Shown here one piece after another: positions 46,173-57,040 of a stretch of 64,000 bases of DNA. This DNA comes from CBCOTE01 sp965112965 (GTDB lineage: Bacteria > Desulfobacterota > Desulfovibrionia > Desulfovibrionales > Desulfovibrionaceae). The notes below the pieces were generated by a model, which worked only from the letters and a program-made list of their open reading frames with translations, searched no databases and was not told where the DNA came from. A program made the position numbers and the translations under genes. The DNA lies in contig CBCOTE010000007.1 of NCBI GenBank assembly GCA_965112965.1, positions 1 to 64,000 on the forward strand, written 5' to 3'. Within the stretch, counting starts at the first letter, position 1. Every line of letters starts with the position of its first letter.

Positions 46173-47452
46173 AATAACGTATAAAAACCTGTAGATAATC
46201 ATGTTTTGCTTCCGAATCAGCTGTGGTCGTGACCTCTGGACTAATTTACTTGTTTTGGCTAGCGTCGGCTCAAAATAAACTAACATGTAACCATTCTATT
46301 GTTAAGGATAGATAAGTGGATGGTCCCATCACTCCAATCTCAATGATCCGGCTAATCCGTAGATCTACCGCGATAGTCCTAATGATAGTTCATGGACTAA
46401 ATTGTCCATGTCGTGCAACGGATCGACAAGCTAGGTTGGCCCCTTGTGGACGACCTGATTTATCTTGGCAACTGCTACCGGTTAGCCACAAAAAAATACA
46501 GTTTTGCCCTGCACGCTGTAGCAAAGATCTCTCTGCGTCTAGAAAAACCTTAGCTTTTAGCTAGAGGTCGGTCTAAAAACCTAAGAATAGTAACCTACGA
46601 TATGTTATATATATTACTGGTCAATATTATTGATAAATTCCATTGTACATCGGCAAAGACTACGGTCTGCAATCAGGTGTCTAAAGAATTCATGCAAGCA
46701 ACAACCAAATTGAGCAACTCGGATAACAGTCAAACCGAGTCGATCTACAGTTTTCGTCTGTTCAGCCTAGTTTCTCACAGATGAGTAGATGAAACGCTTT
46801 TAAAAAATAATATCCTGCACGGCCTTATTCATATCGTCGCCAGATACTAAAAAACTCGTGACGTAGATGATAACCATTAACAAAATAACCGCCGTCCAGT
46901 TCATGTACCGTCTATATCCAAAGGCCATTAATGTTACAAAGTCGTACGTAAACAACCCATAACAAAATAGTCCAACTATAGGCTCTTTTGACGAACCTCA
47001 ATGAACTAACGCCACGTTTTCTGCTGATTTCAATGTCACCCATTTGTTTAACTATAAATGATCCCGCGAGACGTATAAATGACAATACATGACTTAGTAA
47101 AAGTACAGATAATGAACATTTTTATACATATGAGATAATCACGGTCTTGGTGACTTCAAAATCATCGTTAGTCCAGTCCTTGAGCAGCCCGCTAGTCTTG
47201 CTAACTTTTAACATGCGGCCCATCTAACGTTTGATTTTAGCGCTTATGATCAGCATTCAAACTCAATTATTATGTCGATAGACAAGGTTACTATTGATAG
47301 TTTAATGAATACCGTCGTGCTGGTATAGACGAATAAATTGGTCGTATTCGTGTACATAACTAAATATGTATCGTATTTTTCGGATACCAATAGTTACATT
47401 AGACTAAAAACAAATCAAATATGTGGAACTATTCTTAAGAGGCACTCTTATC
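46173..47452. other. long gap downstream of the GAF gene
   Basis: No gene is supported. Around 46316-46564 both strands are open; the minus strand reads FLDAERSLLQRAGQNCIFLW, which may be a remnant. The rest is AT-rich. Confidence 0.35.
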
Positions 47453-48433
47453 CTATTTCTCAATCGCCTGGCTATGTGTATATAATAGGCCACGCATATA
47501 AAGATTCTCTAAAAACAGAGCCAAATGTTCTCCGGCCATGCGTGTGTAGTTACGTATTTCTTTAGTTAGCTCCAGGGGCTCCTCCGAAGCCCATCCTAAT
47601 ACCCCGCGTGTCTTTTTATGCACGGTGAGTGGTAGACATATTAAACTTTTAAAAGTCGGGGTTGTAGCAGACAAGCCAAAAAGCGGAGAAATGTCGGCAG
47701 TGCTATCTTCTTTGCCAATGTACACCGGCGAGTTATTGCGGAAGATCCAGCCGGCCAGGCCACTGCCTATAGGAAACTCTAATTGATCCCCACCGATGTT
47801 TACCAACTGCTGATTATAGCCTTCTATGTTGTAGGTCGTGCCGGTATCATCTTGAGCCAGAAAAAAACTATAGCTGAAACCCGTAGCCTGAGCTGCTCCG
47901 GCCAAAAAATATTGCAAATAGTCAGACCAACGAGTGTGCGAGCGGTGCATGAGTAAGAGCTCATTCAAACTCCGGTATAAATTTGAGATTTGTCTATTCT
48001 CATCTACGCTCTGGCGCTGTTGATATATGTCACTGATGAGGCCAGTGAAGAGCTGAAGGGTCTTCTGGTCCTTATCGCTGAAGGAATAATTGCGTTTACT
48101 ATCCAGGCATAAAGCCCCTTGCCCATCTGGCAGCGGACAACCCATGAAGGCCTTAATCTTTGACACATCTCTTTTTGCGTAATAGTCCAAGATGTTCCGC
48201 TTATGATCGAAGTTGTTGATAAGTAACGACTGTTGGTTGCGCAGAATCCAACCTACTAGGCCTTGGCCTGGATGAATGACTGCCTGCCGTTTCACCAAAT
48301 CGTCCAGGCTAAAATAGCCGGCTATATGGAAAGTTTCATCCGCCTGACCGGCCAAAAATAACACGGCGGAGTAAGCGTTGAACACGCTGACGACGATGGT
48401 GAGTATATGTTCAAGCGCAGTATTCTGATTCAT
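47453..48433 (-). CDS. double-GAF-domain protein
   Basis: This encodes a 326-residue soluble protein with two GAF-type sensor domains, at about residues 8-145 (HILTIVVSVFNAYSAVLFLA, then HPGQGLVGWILRNQQSLLIN) and 165-315 (FPIGSGLAGWIFRNNSPVYI, then LICLPLTVHKKTRGVLGWA). There is no output domain such as a kinase, cyclase or DNA-binding module, so it may signal through protein contacts. The ATG at 48433 is preferred over a GTG at 48445, since conserved residues begin soon after it. The ligand is unknown. Confidence 0.8.
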   Translation of the reverse strand: MNQNTALEHILTIVVSVFNAYSAVLFLAGQADETFHIAGYFSLDDLVKRQAVIHPGQGLVGWILRNQQSLLINNFDHKRNILDYYAKRDVSKIKAFMGCPLPDGQGALCLDSKRNYSFSDKDQKTLQLFTGLISDIYQQRQSVDENRQISNLYRSLNELLLMHRSHTRWSDYLQYFLAGAAQATGFSYSFFLAQDDTGTTYNIEGYNQQLVNIGGDQLEFPIGSGLAGWIFRNNSPVYIGKEDSTADISPLFGLSATTPTFKSLICLPLTVHKKTRGVLGWASEEPLELTKEIRNYTRMAGEHLALFLENLYMRGLLYTHSQAIEK

Positions 48434-48462
48434 GAGGTTATACACCCTAGAATAATTAAATA

Positions 48463-48491
48463 ATTATGACTGATTTAAAAATGCCGGACAA
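48463..48491 (-). promoter_or_regulatory. possible promoter of the GAF gene
   Basis: On the minus strand TTGTCC (48486-48491) and CATAAT (48463-48468) are 17 nt apart. Transcription would begin near 48456, giving a leader of about 23 nt. Confidence 0.4.
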
Positions 48492-50911
48492 TAAATTATA
48501 CACTTGAACATTACACTTTATAAATTTTGATAATACATTGATATTATTAACTATAATGTATACTATGATTACTATTTTTTTGTACCGGCCCAGCTCTACA
48601 CTATCCAATAGCTCAAGGGCTTCTTGGACCGAGATACATCAAGCTCTGTCTAGCCCGGACCATAATTCAAATTTTTAATCTGCCACGGCTATTTTCTCTG
48701 GCATTGCTGCCCACATTAGATTTGGATCTATAGATTATGACAAGTAATTGGCTTTAGCATGATTGCCCTGGACTAGCCTATAAAATATTGTAACAAGGCC
48801 TTCCAATACGACAGCCTACACAGCTCTAATGATCGGACAACAGTAACAGTTATAGTAGTACCTGTTCTTTAGAGCATATTATCATCAATAAAAAAATACC
48901 TAATTTTTTTGTTCAGCGTCTGCTTAAACATCCGGGTAAATAAACGCGCACTATTTTTTTCGCAAAAACATCTTAGATCTGGATATTTACCGCTACCTAC
49001 TGCTCTACCTTTTGAAGATAGACCAACGAAGTTTATATCATTATCAAGGACAGCTATAACAGTTTTAATTTCACGGCGCCTGCACCTCAGGCGCCCTTTT
49101 CGCCCATCGCCTTTTCAAGACAAGCAAACACCTTACTTACTAGCGCCTCGACCAAACTAATCGCATCTTAACTGCACTCTCCACTGCCGACGAAAATTAT
49201 TCCTTACCCTGAAGTGAAGAAGGTGGCCTTGGTCCATGTAAAAATAGAACAAACATCGGTCATCTCACCGCAAATACTGTAAAACGGAGCACACTTAGTT
49301 TTCTGGCTATGCCAAAGTGTCACTAAATCGATACTTCCACCAGCTTCAACTGCGCCCATTTACTGCGCACCGCTATCGTTCTTCTACTAGTCAAATGTAC
49401 CGGCTACATAAGCGAGCTAAGTTACGAGATTTACCGCGATACTGATATCTGAAGGACGTGTGTATGCGATTCGCTCGGCCTGAGTATATAAGGCACTCTG
49501 TATCTGGAATTTATCATTTTTTTCTACAGTCAGGACTAAATAGGCAGTATAATCCAGCTGACGCTAATTACGTCGGCCGTGCTCTCGTCTCCAGTTAGCG
49601 GTGTCGTAGGTAAAAAAACGTGTCGATCGTCGAGAAATTGCCATACATGAGACTAGCGGCTACGTGGGAGATATTTCAAACATCTATACAACCATAGATC
49701 ATCTCAACCATAGCTAAAGTCACTCTCTTCACCACTGGCGCCTACTGCTCTGTTCACCACCCAACGACTTAATTTTATTCGCTCTATACTGGATACTCTG
49801 TCAAGATCGTATAGATTGCTTTCACGATACCCTCCCGACTACTATGCCGTCTGTAATATCCCATTATAACTGCTACATGGACAGCTGAATAAAATTTAGG
49901 ATAGCATGAGTAATTACTGCAGTGGTACCTACAAGCCCGTGGGCAAATATGATAGTATCCTAAGCTAAACCAAAAAAAACTATCAAGATTTTAATAGCCA
50001 GTAAACCTGTTGCCCAGGTTAATATTTAATCGGTACGGTATCAATATTAAAAAAAAGATTTCTCTTTAATATGATATCCACGACGACGGCTCAAACATTT
50101 ATTCAGGCTGGATACAAAGCTAAAAAAACATATAATCTCAGGAATTAGTAAGCTTCGAAGCCCGTCTTGCCGTTCTCTATCCACTATAACTTATTTAAAA
50201 AACTATTTAACCTAGCCTTAATTTTCTCTTATTAGAAAAAATTATATGTTTTTAATACGTGTTCCAGCTTGGCGTAGATGATGAACACGCCTTGAATGTT
50301 GTCGATATATGAGCAACTCCTGGTTGCTATTAATGGTGTCACCGTGATGTCAAACTAAAGGTTCCTGTCATAATCTGGCGAGTCATCTCGACTAGCATGT
50401 ATAAAAAACTCTTGGTCTAATTATTTAAATTTAAACAGTACTGATACTCTATCTAGTTAACCCCTGCCCCCGTCATTTATACCCCTCTCCCCGCCCTTGT
50501 TTTATTAGCTCCGCAGTTTCTGAACCAAAAGCTTTAGTTATTCCTAGTCCTAGTGCCATGGACGGCCTATAGGTAGAGAAACATGTTGATTGAGTTATCA
50601 ACAAATAACTATCCTAGTTCCAGTTCTAACTAATGGCCATATTTATAGTGCTTGGCCAATCTTTATAGCTTCAGGATGGACTGATATCTGAGTATGCTCT
50701 TTAACTGCCGTATCGAATCTAAATCGTAATCATTCCATCCACTCCATATTAGGAACGTATGTCCACGAATATGACAAAGTCTTCAGCAGACTGGAGCACC
50801 AGGAAAGGCCACAATTTTTATTTTATAACTTAAGATATTAGTGCTTCGCTGCATAGCACAGCCGTCTAGGTAATGGCCCGGTGCTAGCCTTATTTCATTA
50901 AGCCATGTTAA
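48492..50911. other. long gene-poor gap
   Basis: This is one of the largest empty stretches. Protein-like scraps occur on the plus strand, for example EVKKVALVHVKIEQTSVISP near 49210-49270 and AVSEPKALVIPSPSAMDG near 50510-50570, always broken by stops. An open plus-strand frame at 48909-49160 has no start signal or domain. I see no intact gene, repeat array or RNA gene. Confidence 0.4.
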
Positions 50912-51067
50912 CAGGAGGAAGGAGAACTGTCCTGCCTACTAAACTATAGCTCTCATCGCCTGGCCCTAAGATTCCTAGAAAAGGACGGGTGTGTGCCCTC
51001 GGTATATCCTGTTTTAGGCCAAAATGACGTTCATGACCTAACTAGAGATCAAAGCAGGATGAGTTAG
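50912..51067 (+). pseudogene. plus-strand coding remnant
   Basis: A frame with strongly protein-like residue choice (SSHRLALRFLEKDGCVPSVY, then PVLGQNDVHDLTRDQSRM) runs to a TAG at 51065-51067. It has no start signal and a stop just upstream. It looks like the 3' end of a lost gene that faced ugd. Family unknown. Confidence 0.4.
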
Positions 51068-51207
51068 TCAGATTATTCAACTGACCACGGCTGCCTAGAT
51101 TATCGATAGTATAGCGAAAAAATAGATCGCACTAATACTATATAAAATAATGAAATACTAAGCTCTCCACCGCTTAATAATTAACAAATAAACAGCAGGC
51201 CAATCCG

Positions 51208-52545
51208 CTAAGCTGGATCAGGGCGACCGATACAAAAATAGGTCAGGCCATATCCAGTCACGTAAGAAGGTGAATAAAGATTGCGTCCATCGAAGACTGC
51301 GGACAAACTCAATTCGGTCTTGATACGTTTAAAATCAGGGTTACGAAATTGGTTCCATTCCGTAACCACGGCCAGCACGTCTGCCCCATATAAAGCCTCA
51401 TACTGTTCAGCCACCAAGGTAACTCGGTCGTTGTCAGCTAACATCTCCGTAGCGCGCTCTCTGGAAATAGGGTCGAAAGCCCGTATTTGTACTCCGGCCA
51501 CAGTGAGGGCCTCAATGATTTTAAGGGAAGCAGCGTCGCGCATGTCATCGGTGTTAGCCTTAAAAGCCAACCCCCATATAGCTACGATTTTATTCATACT
51601 GCCACCGTTTATTTTTAGATAACGTAAAATCTTATCAGCCAGAACAAGCTTTTGACGGTCATTCACCTCATCTACGCTCTTGAGCAATATGGGCGCAAAA
51701 TCCAGCTGTTCAGCCGTGTGGATGAGTGCTTTAATGTCCTTGGGAAAGCATGATCCGCCATAACCTACGCCGGGATAGATAAAATGGTAGCCGATACGGT
51801 GATCCGCCCCGATGCCGGCGCGTACGTCGTGCACGTCGGCTCCGGCTCGCTCGCAGAGTCCGGCAATCTCATTAATAAATGAAATCTTTATAGCCAACAT
51901 ACAGTTGGCCGCATACTTGGTCATCTCTGCGCTGCGCACACTCATGACGATGAGCTTATCACGACTTCGGGCAAACGGTGCATAGAGGTACCGGAGCATC
52001 TCGACACTATGCGGATCATCAGTACCAATCACCACCCGGTCAGGCTTCATAAAGTCATTGACCGCATCACCTTCCTTGAGAAATTCAGGATTGGATACCA
52101 CGTTAAAGCGGATGGATAAGCCACGTTTGACCAATTCTTCAGCTATGATAGCCTGCACCTGGTCAGCCGTGCCTACAGGCACAGTGGATTTATCCACCAC
52201 GATGAGTGGTTTGATCATAAGTCGACCGATTTCGGCTGCAACCTGATATACATTATACATATCGCAGGAGCCGTCTTCGGTTGAAGGAGTGCCCACGGTA
52301 ATAAAGATAAGCTCAACTCCGACTAGGCCTTCGGCCATGCTAGTAGTAAAAATAAGCCGACCTTGCCTGTAATTGCGGCGGACCAGGTCCTCTAGACCAG
52401 GCTCATAGATATGCATCATGCCAGTTTTGAGGGTAGTGATAATCTTACAGTTGGCGTCCACACACCGAACGGTGTTGCCCATTTCAGCGAAACAAGCTGC
52501 GGTAACTAGACCGACGTAGCCAGTGCCAACGATACAAATATTCAT
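51208..52545 (-). CDS. ugd: UDP-glucose 6-dehydrogenase
   Basis: This encodes a 445-residue enzyme that oxidises UDP-glucose to UDP-glucuronate with two NAD. The Rossmann motif is CIVGTGYVGLVTAACFAEMG at the N-terminus. VDKSTVPVGTADQV, SNPEFLKEGDAVNDF and the catalytic Cys266 in YGGSCFPKD are intact, as is the C-terminal LAFKANTDDMRDAASLKI. The ATG has GAGAGG upstream. The product feeds capsule or lipopolysaccharide glycans. The gene lies 310 nt downstream of secF, past a terminator, so it has its own promoter. Confidence 0.96.
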   Translation of the reverse strand: MNICIVGTGYVGLVTAACFAEMGNTVRCVDANCKIITTLKTGMMHIYEPGLEDLVRRNYRQGRLIFTTSMAEGLVGVELIFITVGTPSTEDGSCDMYNVYQVAAEIGRLMIKPLIVVDKSTVPVGTADQVQAIIAEELVKRGLSIRFNVVSNPEFLKEGDAVNDFMKPDRVVIGTDDPHSVEMLRYLYAPFARSRDKLIVMSVRSAEMTKYAANCMLAIKISFINEIAGLCERAGADVHDVRAGIGADHRIGYHFIYPGVGYGGSCFPKDIKALIHTAEQLDFAPILLKSVDEVNDRQKLVLADKILRYLKINGGSMNKIVAIWGLAFKANTDDMRDAASLKIIEALTVAGVQIRAFDPISRERATEMLADNDRVTLVAEQYEALYGADVLAVVTEWNQFRNPDFKRIKTELSLSAVFDGRNLYSPSYVTGYGLTYFCIGRPDPA

Positions 52546-52800
52546 AAAAATGCCTCTCTAAATGATATAATATATAGGTACGTAAGAAAAAAAAATATAG
52601 TGTATAAAATTTGACTAGACCTAAGTACTCCTAATTTTCTGCCTGAAGACGGAAAAAGATTATACCGTAAGCTTGTCATGTAAAATTTAATTCTATAAAA
52701 AACATTGCAAGCGCGCTTGACATTAAGTAATCTAAAGCAAAAGACTCCATTTTATTCTCAGCTGTCAAATAATGACCGTCAACATAGCATTAATTTCATA

Positions 52801-52835
52801 AAAAAAGATTTTCGAAAAGAATCTTTTATTTTTTT
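52801..52835. terminator. bidirectional-type terminator downstream of secF
   Basis: AAAAGATT (52803-52810) pairs with AATCTTTT (52820-52827) around a 9-nt loop. T-runs follow the hairpin on both strands. It lies 20-50 nt after the secF stop and would end the yajC-secD-secF transcript. The stem is AT-rich, so strength is moderate. Confidence 0.65.
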
Positions 52836-52855
52836 ATAATAGACCGCTTACAATC

Positions 52856-53911
52856 TTAGGCTATCAATTCTTCCTGATGCGGTACAAATGCGAGTAGCAC
52901 AGGACTTGCCACGAATATAGAGGAATAAGTACCTACTATTACCCCTACCAATAGGGCGAAAGCGAAATTATGAATAGCGCTGCCACCAAAAAGATAGAGA
53001 CAGAGTACAACCAGAAGCACCGTACTCGAGGTTAGGATAGTACGCGAAAGAGTCTCGTTAATGCTGCGGTTAATGAGTAAGTCGAAGGACTTGTCTGCCT
53101 TTTTCTTAACATTCTCGCGGATACGGTCGAAGACGATGATTGTATCGTTCATAGAGTAACCCACGATAGTTAGTAAAGCGGCCACTACGGTGAGGTCGAT
53201 TTCTTTACCTAGAATAGCGAATATACCTACAGTGATAACTACGTCGTGCACCAGAGAAATCATAGCCCCCAAAGAGTAGGTTAGACGTAATTTGAACCAG
53301 AGCACGTGAGATATAACCATGGCGAATAAGGTCATCCAAGGAACTGGCACGCCCAGGCGGTCCAAGAAGTACATGGCCGTGCCGAGCACAACGGCAATTG
53401 TACTGGCCGTCCACCAACGATTTTCGAACCGTCCGGAGATATACACAGCCATGCACAGGACCGAGTAGAGCAGAGCCTGCAAGGCCTTGCCCCGCAGGTC
53501 ACCGCCAACCTTAGGGCCGACCATTTCGAAACGTTGCAGCTCGTGCTTTACATCGGGTAGAGATTTAGCTAGAATATTATCTATGTCTTGACGCAGAGAT
53601 TCAGCAGTAGCCTGTATCTCTCCAATGCGCAGTAGGAAGGAATTATCCATCTCACTGCCAATACGCTGGATGGCTAGGCTGGGTAATTTCAGGTCAGTCA
53701 ATACTTTGTTCAGAGCGGCCACCTCTACGGGCTTGTCCAATTTAAGTTGGGCTATGATGCCGCCAGCGAAGTCGATACCAAATTGAGGTCCGCCCCGCAT
53801 TATGAGGGCGATTATACCGGCCAAGATGATGCAACCAGAGAATATTAAGGCTTGATAGCGTCGGCCGACAAAATCAAAAGTGGTATTGGGCTTTATAAAA
53901 TACAGTCCCAT
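52856..53911 (-). CDS. secF: SecF protein translocase subunit
   Basis: This encodes a 351-residue six-helix membrane protein of the SecDF complex, which uses the proton gradient to complete export. The periplasmic domain begins after the first helix at GPQFGIDFAGGIIAQLKLDK. The later membrane segments carry LLTIVGYSMNDTIIVFDRIREN and the conserved LTSSTVLLVVLCLYLFGG. The ATG has GGAGG about 9 nt upstream. The gene follows secD after 40 nt. Confidence 0.96.
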   Translation of the reverse strand: MGLYFIKPNTTFDFVGRRYQALIFSGCIILAGIIALIMRGGPQFGIDFAGGIIAQLKLDKPVEVAALNKVLTDLKLPSLAIQRIGSEMDNSFLLRIGEIQATAESLRQDIDNILAKSLPDVKHELQRFEMVGPKVGGDLRGKALQALLYSVLCMAVYISGRFENRWWTASTIAVVLGTAMYFLDRLGVPVPWMTLFAMVISHVLWFKLRLTYSLGAMISLVHDVVITVGIFAILGKEIDLTVVAALLTIVGYSMNDTIIVFDRIRENVKKKADKSFDLLINRSINETLSRTILTSSTVLLVVLCLYLFGGSAIHNFAFALLVGVIVGTYSSIFVASPVLLAFVPHQEELIA

Positions 53912-53951
53912 AAAAAACGAACCTCCTGAAGTACATTGGGTCCTAGCGCCG

Positions 53952-55550
53952 CTAAATGCTTAGCTTAGCACCAGGATGACGTTCGAGCCATAGGTCGAAG
54001 AGGATGCGGGTGACGAAGATCGCAGTGAAGAGTGAGGTTACGATACCCAGGATAAGAGTCACAGCAAAGCCACGGATGGGACCGGTTCCGAGTTCATAGA
54101 GGATGAGTGAGGAAATAACAGTAGTTACGTTAGCGTCCAAGATAGTCACAGTAGCCCGAGCATAGCCAGCATCGATAGCTGCGCGTACAGTGATACCACT
54201 ACGTAGCTCCTCTCGAATACGTTCATAGATGACCACGTTAGCGTCCACAGCTATACCGATGACTAATATAATGCCCGCAATGCCCGGAAGGGTGAGGGTA
54301 GCGCCAAAAGCGGCCATGCCAGCCATAATCATAAAAAGATTAATCACTAGTACAATAGCTGCTACTATACCAGCAAACGAGTAATAGATGGCCATAAATG
54401 CAACAGTAAGTACGCCGGCGAGCATAGTAGCAAAAATGCCTTTATCGATAGATTCCTGGCCCATAGATGGCCCAACAGTGCGCTCTTCTAAGATTTTAAT
54501 CGGGGCGGGCAAGGCGCCGGCGCGTAGCACTATGGCCAAATCGTGAGCCTCATCTGTGCTGAAATGGCCAGTGATGGAAGCGTGACCGCCACTAATCTTC
54601 TCCTGGATAACTGGGGCAGAATAGACTTTATCGTCTAAAACAATGGCCAGCTGTTTTTTAATATTCTCGGTCGTAATACGCTCGAAGAGTTGACCACCGC
54701 GTGCATTAAAATTTATTATGACGTAGGCCTGGTTATAGGAATCAAAACTAGTGCGCGCATCCATGATGTTTTCGCCAGTAAGCACGGCATTTTTTTTGAG
54801 CACGATAACTGACTCACCATAACTGCCATCTGATGTGCGCCTGAGTAAACTTTTTAGCTCCGATCCTTGCGGTAGAATGCCTTTTTTGGCCTTCTCTATA
54901 TCGGCCTCGGTATCCACAATTTTGAACTCTAAGTGAGCGGTCTTACTCAAAATTTTTATGGCCCGTTCGGGGTCATTGAGGCCGGGCAGCTGTACGTGGA
55001 TACGATGGTCTTGTTGTTTGCGTATGTCAGGCTCGGCCACACCAAACTGATCAATTCGGCTACGTATAGTTTTGACTGTCTGGTCCATGGCCATATCGGC
55101 TAAAATTTTGCGCCGCTCAGATTTAAGGGCTAGGATGTACTTGACCTTACCGCCTTCGATAGTCTCGACGGCCAGGATTTGATAGTCGTCGAACATTTGT
55201 TTGAGGAGCTCGTTAAGTTTTTCGCGCTGTTCTGGGTTTGATAGAACGAAAGTCATACAATCATTCTTGCTGACATCAGGCCTGAATATGGCTATGCCTT
55301 CCTCTCGGGCTTTAGTCCGTAGATCCTGGCCGGCCTGGGAAATAGAATTTTCGATGGCTTTATCTACCTCTACGTCTAAAGTAAGTGAGATGCCGCCTTG
55401 GAGATCCAGGCCCAAGCTGATTTTATTATCGGGCAGAATATTGCCCAGAGGGAAAGACTTCACACCAGGTATTGTAGGCAAAACATAGAGGAGTGAGATG
55501 AACATAACCGCTGTTGTAAACCAAATACGCCAGCGCAGGCTGCCTTTCAT
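53952..55550 (-). CDS. secD: SecD protein translocase subunit
   Basis: This encodes a 532-residue partner of SecF. The first helix is followed by LGLDLQGGISLTLDV, the P1 periplasmic domain (RIDQFGVAEPDIRKQ, then QLPGLNDPERAIKILSKTA) and the six-helix C-terminal bundle with GIAVDANVVIYERIREELRSG. The key aspartate of that motif is present. GAGG lies 7 nt before the ATG. It lies 173 nt downstream of yajC. Confidence 0.96.
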   Translation of the reverse strand: MKGSLRWRIWFTTAVMFISLLYVLPTIPGVKSFPLGNILPDNKISLGLDLQGGISLTLDVEVDKAIENSISQAGQDLRTKAREEGIAIFRPDVSKNDCMTFVLSNPEQREKLNELLKQMFDDYQILAVETIEGGKVKYILALKSERRKILADMAMDQTVKTIRSRIDQFGVAEPDIRKQQDHRIHVQLPGLNDPERAIKILSKTAHLEFKIVDTEADIEKAKKGILPQGSELKSLLRRTSDGSYGESVIVLKKNAVLTGENIMDARTSFDSYNQAYVIINFNARGGQLFERITTENIKKQLAIVLDDKVYSAPVIQEKISGGHASITGHFSTDEAHDLAIVLRAGALPAPIKILEERTVGPSMGQESIDKGIFATMLAGVLTVAFMAIYYSFAGIVAAIVLVINLFMIMAGMAAFGATLTLPGIAGIILVIGIAVDANVVIYERIREELRSGITVRAAIDAGYARATVTILDANVTTVISSLILYELGTGPIRGFAVTLILGIVTSLFTAIFVTRILFDLWLERHPGAKLSI

Positions 55551-55723
55551 GTATCAACCTCAATTATAATGACGAACTCGGAATGAAAACGTCAACAAAA
55601 TGAACGCTGCTGATGAATATCCGTTTCATGTCCCTAATCATCAAAAATGACCGGAGTAAGTCCAAGAACCACCTAGCGTATATTAGCTGGGATAAGGGTC
55701 TGTGGCTGCCGAATTAGATCTAG

Positions 55724-56080
55724 TCAACTTTTTTTGCGCTTTCTGAATTCTTTAGTCTGATCGGTCTTACTACCTACGAAGTTGCGATGTACGGCTACAA
55801 CTACCTCCTCCTGGCTTCCGATATCTACGGATAAAGTATCCCCATCTATGTCCACGATACGGCCAATGAGGCCACCGCCGGTGACGACCCAGTCGCCCTT
55901 GCTCAGTTCGGTAAGCATTTCCTTATGTTGTTTGGTTTTCTTTTGCTGCGGCCGGATGAGCAGTAGGTAGAAGATAATGAACATGGCAATAAGTGGTAAA
56001 AATGAGAAGATTGGATTACCGCCACCCTGGCTTCCTTGTGATAGGGAGCCCATGGCGAAGGCGATACCGTCGAAGAACAT
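55724..56080 (-). CDS. yajC: YajC, SecDF-associated subunit
   Basis: This encodes a 118-residue single-pass membrane protein. The helix FLPLIAMFIIFYLLLIRPQQ ends in the family hallmark RPQQKKTKQHKEML, followed by the cytoplasmic LSKGDWVVTGGGLIGRIVDI domain. The N-terminus is Gly/Ser-rich. AAGGAGG lies 4 nt before the ATG. It heads the conserved yajC-secD-secF operon. Confidence 0.95.
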   Translation of the reverse strand: MFFDGIAFAMGSLSQGSQGGGNPIFSFLPLIAMFIIFYLLLIRPQQKKTKQHKEMLTELSKGDWVVTGGGLIGRIVDIDGDTLSVDIGSQEEVVVAVHRNFVGSKTDQTKEFRKRKKS

Positions 56081-56225
56081 ACAACCTCCTTAGCAGGTCG
56101 GGACAGACCAGCCGGCTTGATGATATCTTAGTCCGTACTAAACGGACTGACGAAACTTTATAATATATCGAGAGCCTCACGGCAAGTATTTTTACGTATA
56201 ACAGAATCTCGCTGCGGATCAATGA

Positions 56226-56990
56226 CTAGTTTGTACCCACATACATATTACCATAAGGACGATGTGAAAAAGGTTTGATCTTAACAAAAGGCTCCGCCAA
56301 AATTTCTTCCAGGATTATACCAAATTCCTGAGCAAAATCAGTTACTTGTTCATATAAAAAGGCTAAATCTTTCTCGTCCAGAGTTTCGGTATGCAAGCCC
56401 AAGCCGAGCTGATAATCAGGCACAGTACCTCGCACATAAATGACACCTCCGTGCATACCCGTACCAAGGCTACGGCCAGTAATGGGCGCGTTGGGTTTGC
56501 CAGTTAGCATGCCGAGCAAAATGATAGCACCGCCGGCCATATACTCACCCAGGAAGTCACCGGATTTGCCACCGATGATTATAACTGGTAGTTTATCCAT
56601 ATAGGCTTTCATGTGTATGCCCACACGGTAGCCTACATCACCCTTAACAAACAATTTACCGCCGCGCATACCGTAACCGAGCACATCGCCAGCCAGACCA
56701 TGTATAATCACGCGACCGTCATCCATGGTGTTGGCCACACCATCCTGGGCATTACCGTAGACATAAATTACCGATGTGCGCATAAAAACGGCTAGGTCCT
56801 GGCCAGGCACGCCGTAGATGGTAAATATCAAATCGCCGTCAGCGCTATTGGCGATATAACGCTGGCCATTAACATTGAGAAGCTCCACATCGGTGACGCC
56901 CTCGGCCAAGGCCTCCCTGATACGGACGTTTAAATCACGATAATAAACGCCACGGGCATCAATAGTCAATTTCTTACGTTCTTTGGTCAT
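56226..56990 (-). CDS. glutamate synthase GXGXG-domain subunit
   Basis: This encodes a 254-residue right-handed beta-helix protein equal to the C-terminal GXGXG domain of the large glutamate synthase subunit, encoded as a separate gene as in archaea and many deltaproteobacteria. Repeats such as GLAGDVLGYGMRGGKLFVKG and GGKSGDFLGEYMAGGAIILLG are typical. It serves as the structural platform for the ammonia tunnel between the amidotransferase and synthase parts. It is the last gene of a five-gene minus-strand cluster and lies 50 nt after the amidotransferase gene. The ribosome binding site is weak. Confidence 0.88.
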   Translation of the reverse strand: MTKERKKLTIDARGVYYRDLNVRIREALAEGVTDVELLNVNGQRYIANSADGDLIFTIYGVPGQDLAVFMRTSVIYVYGNAQDGVANTMDDGRVIIHGLAGDVLGYGMRGGKLFVKGDVGYRVGIHMKAYMDKLPVIIIGGKSGDFLGEYMAGGAIILLGMLTGKPNAPITGRSLGTGMHGGVIYVRGTVPDYQLGLGLHTETLDEKDLAFLYEQVTDFAQEFGIILEEILAEPFVKIKPFSHRPYGNMYVGTN

Positions 56991-57040
56991 GTTACAATTC
57001 TCTTTTAAATTTTTAATATTGCTTTGGTCTGCGGGGCCAA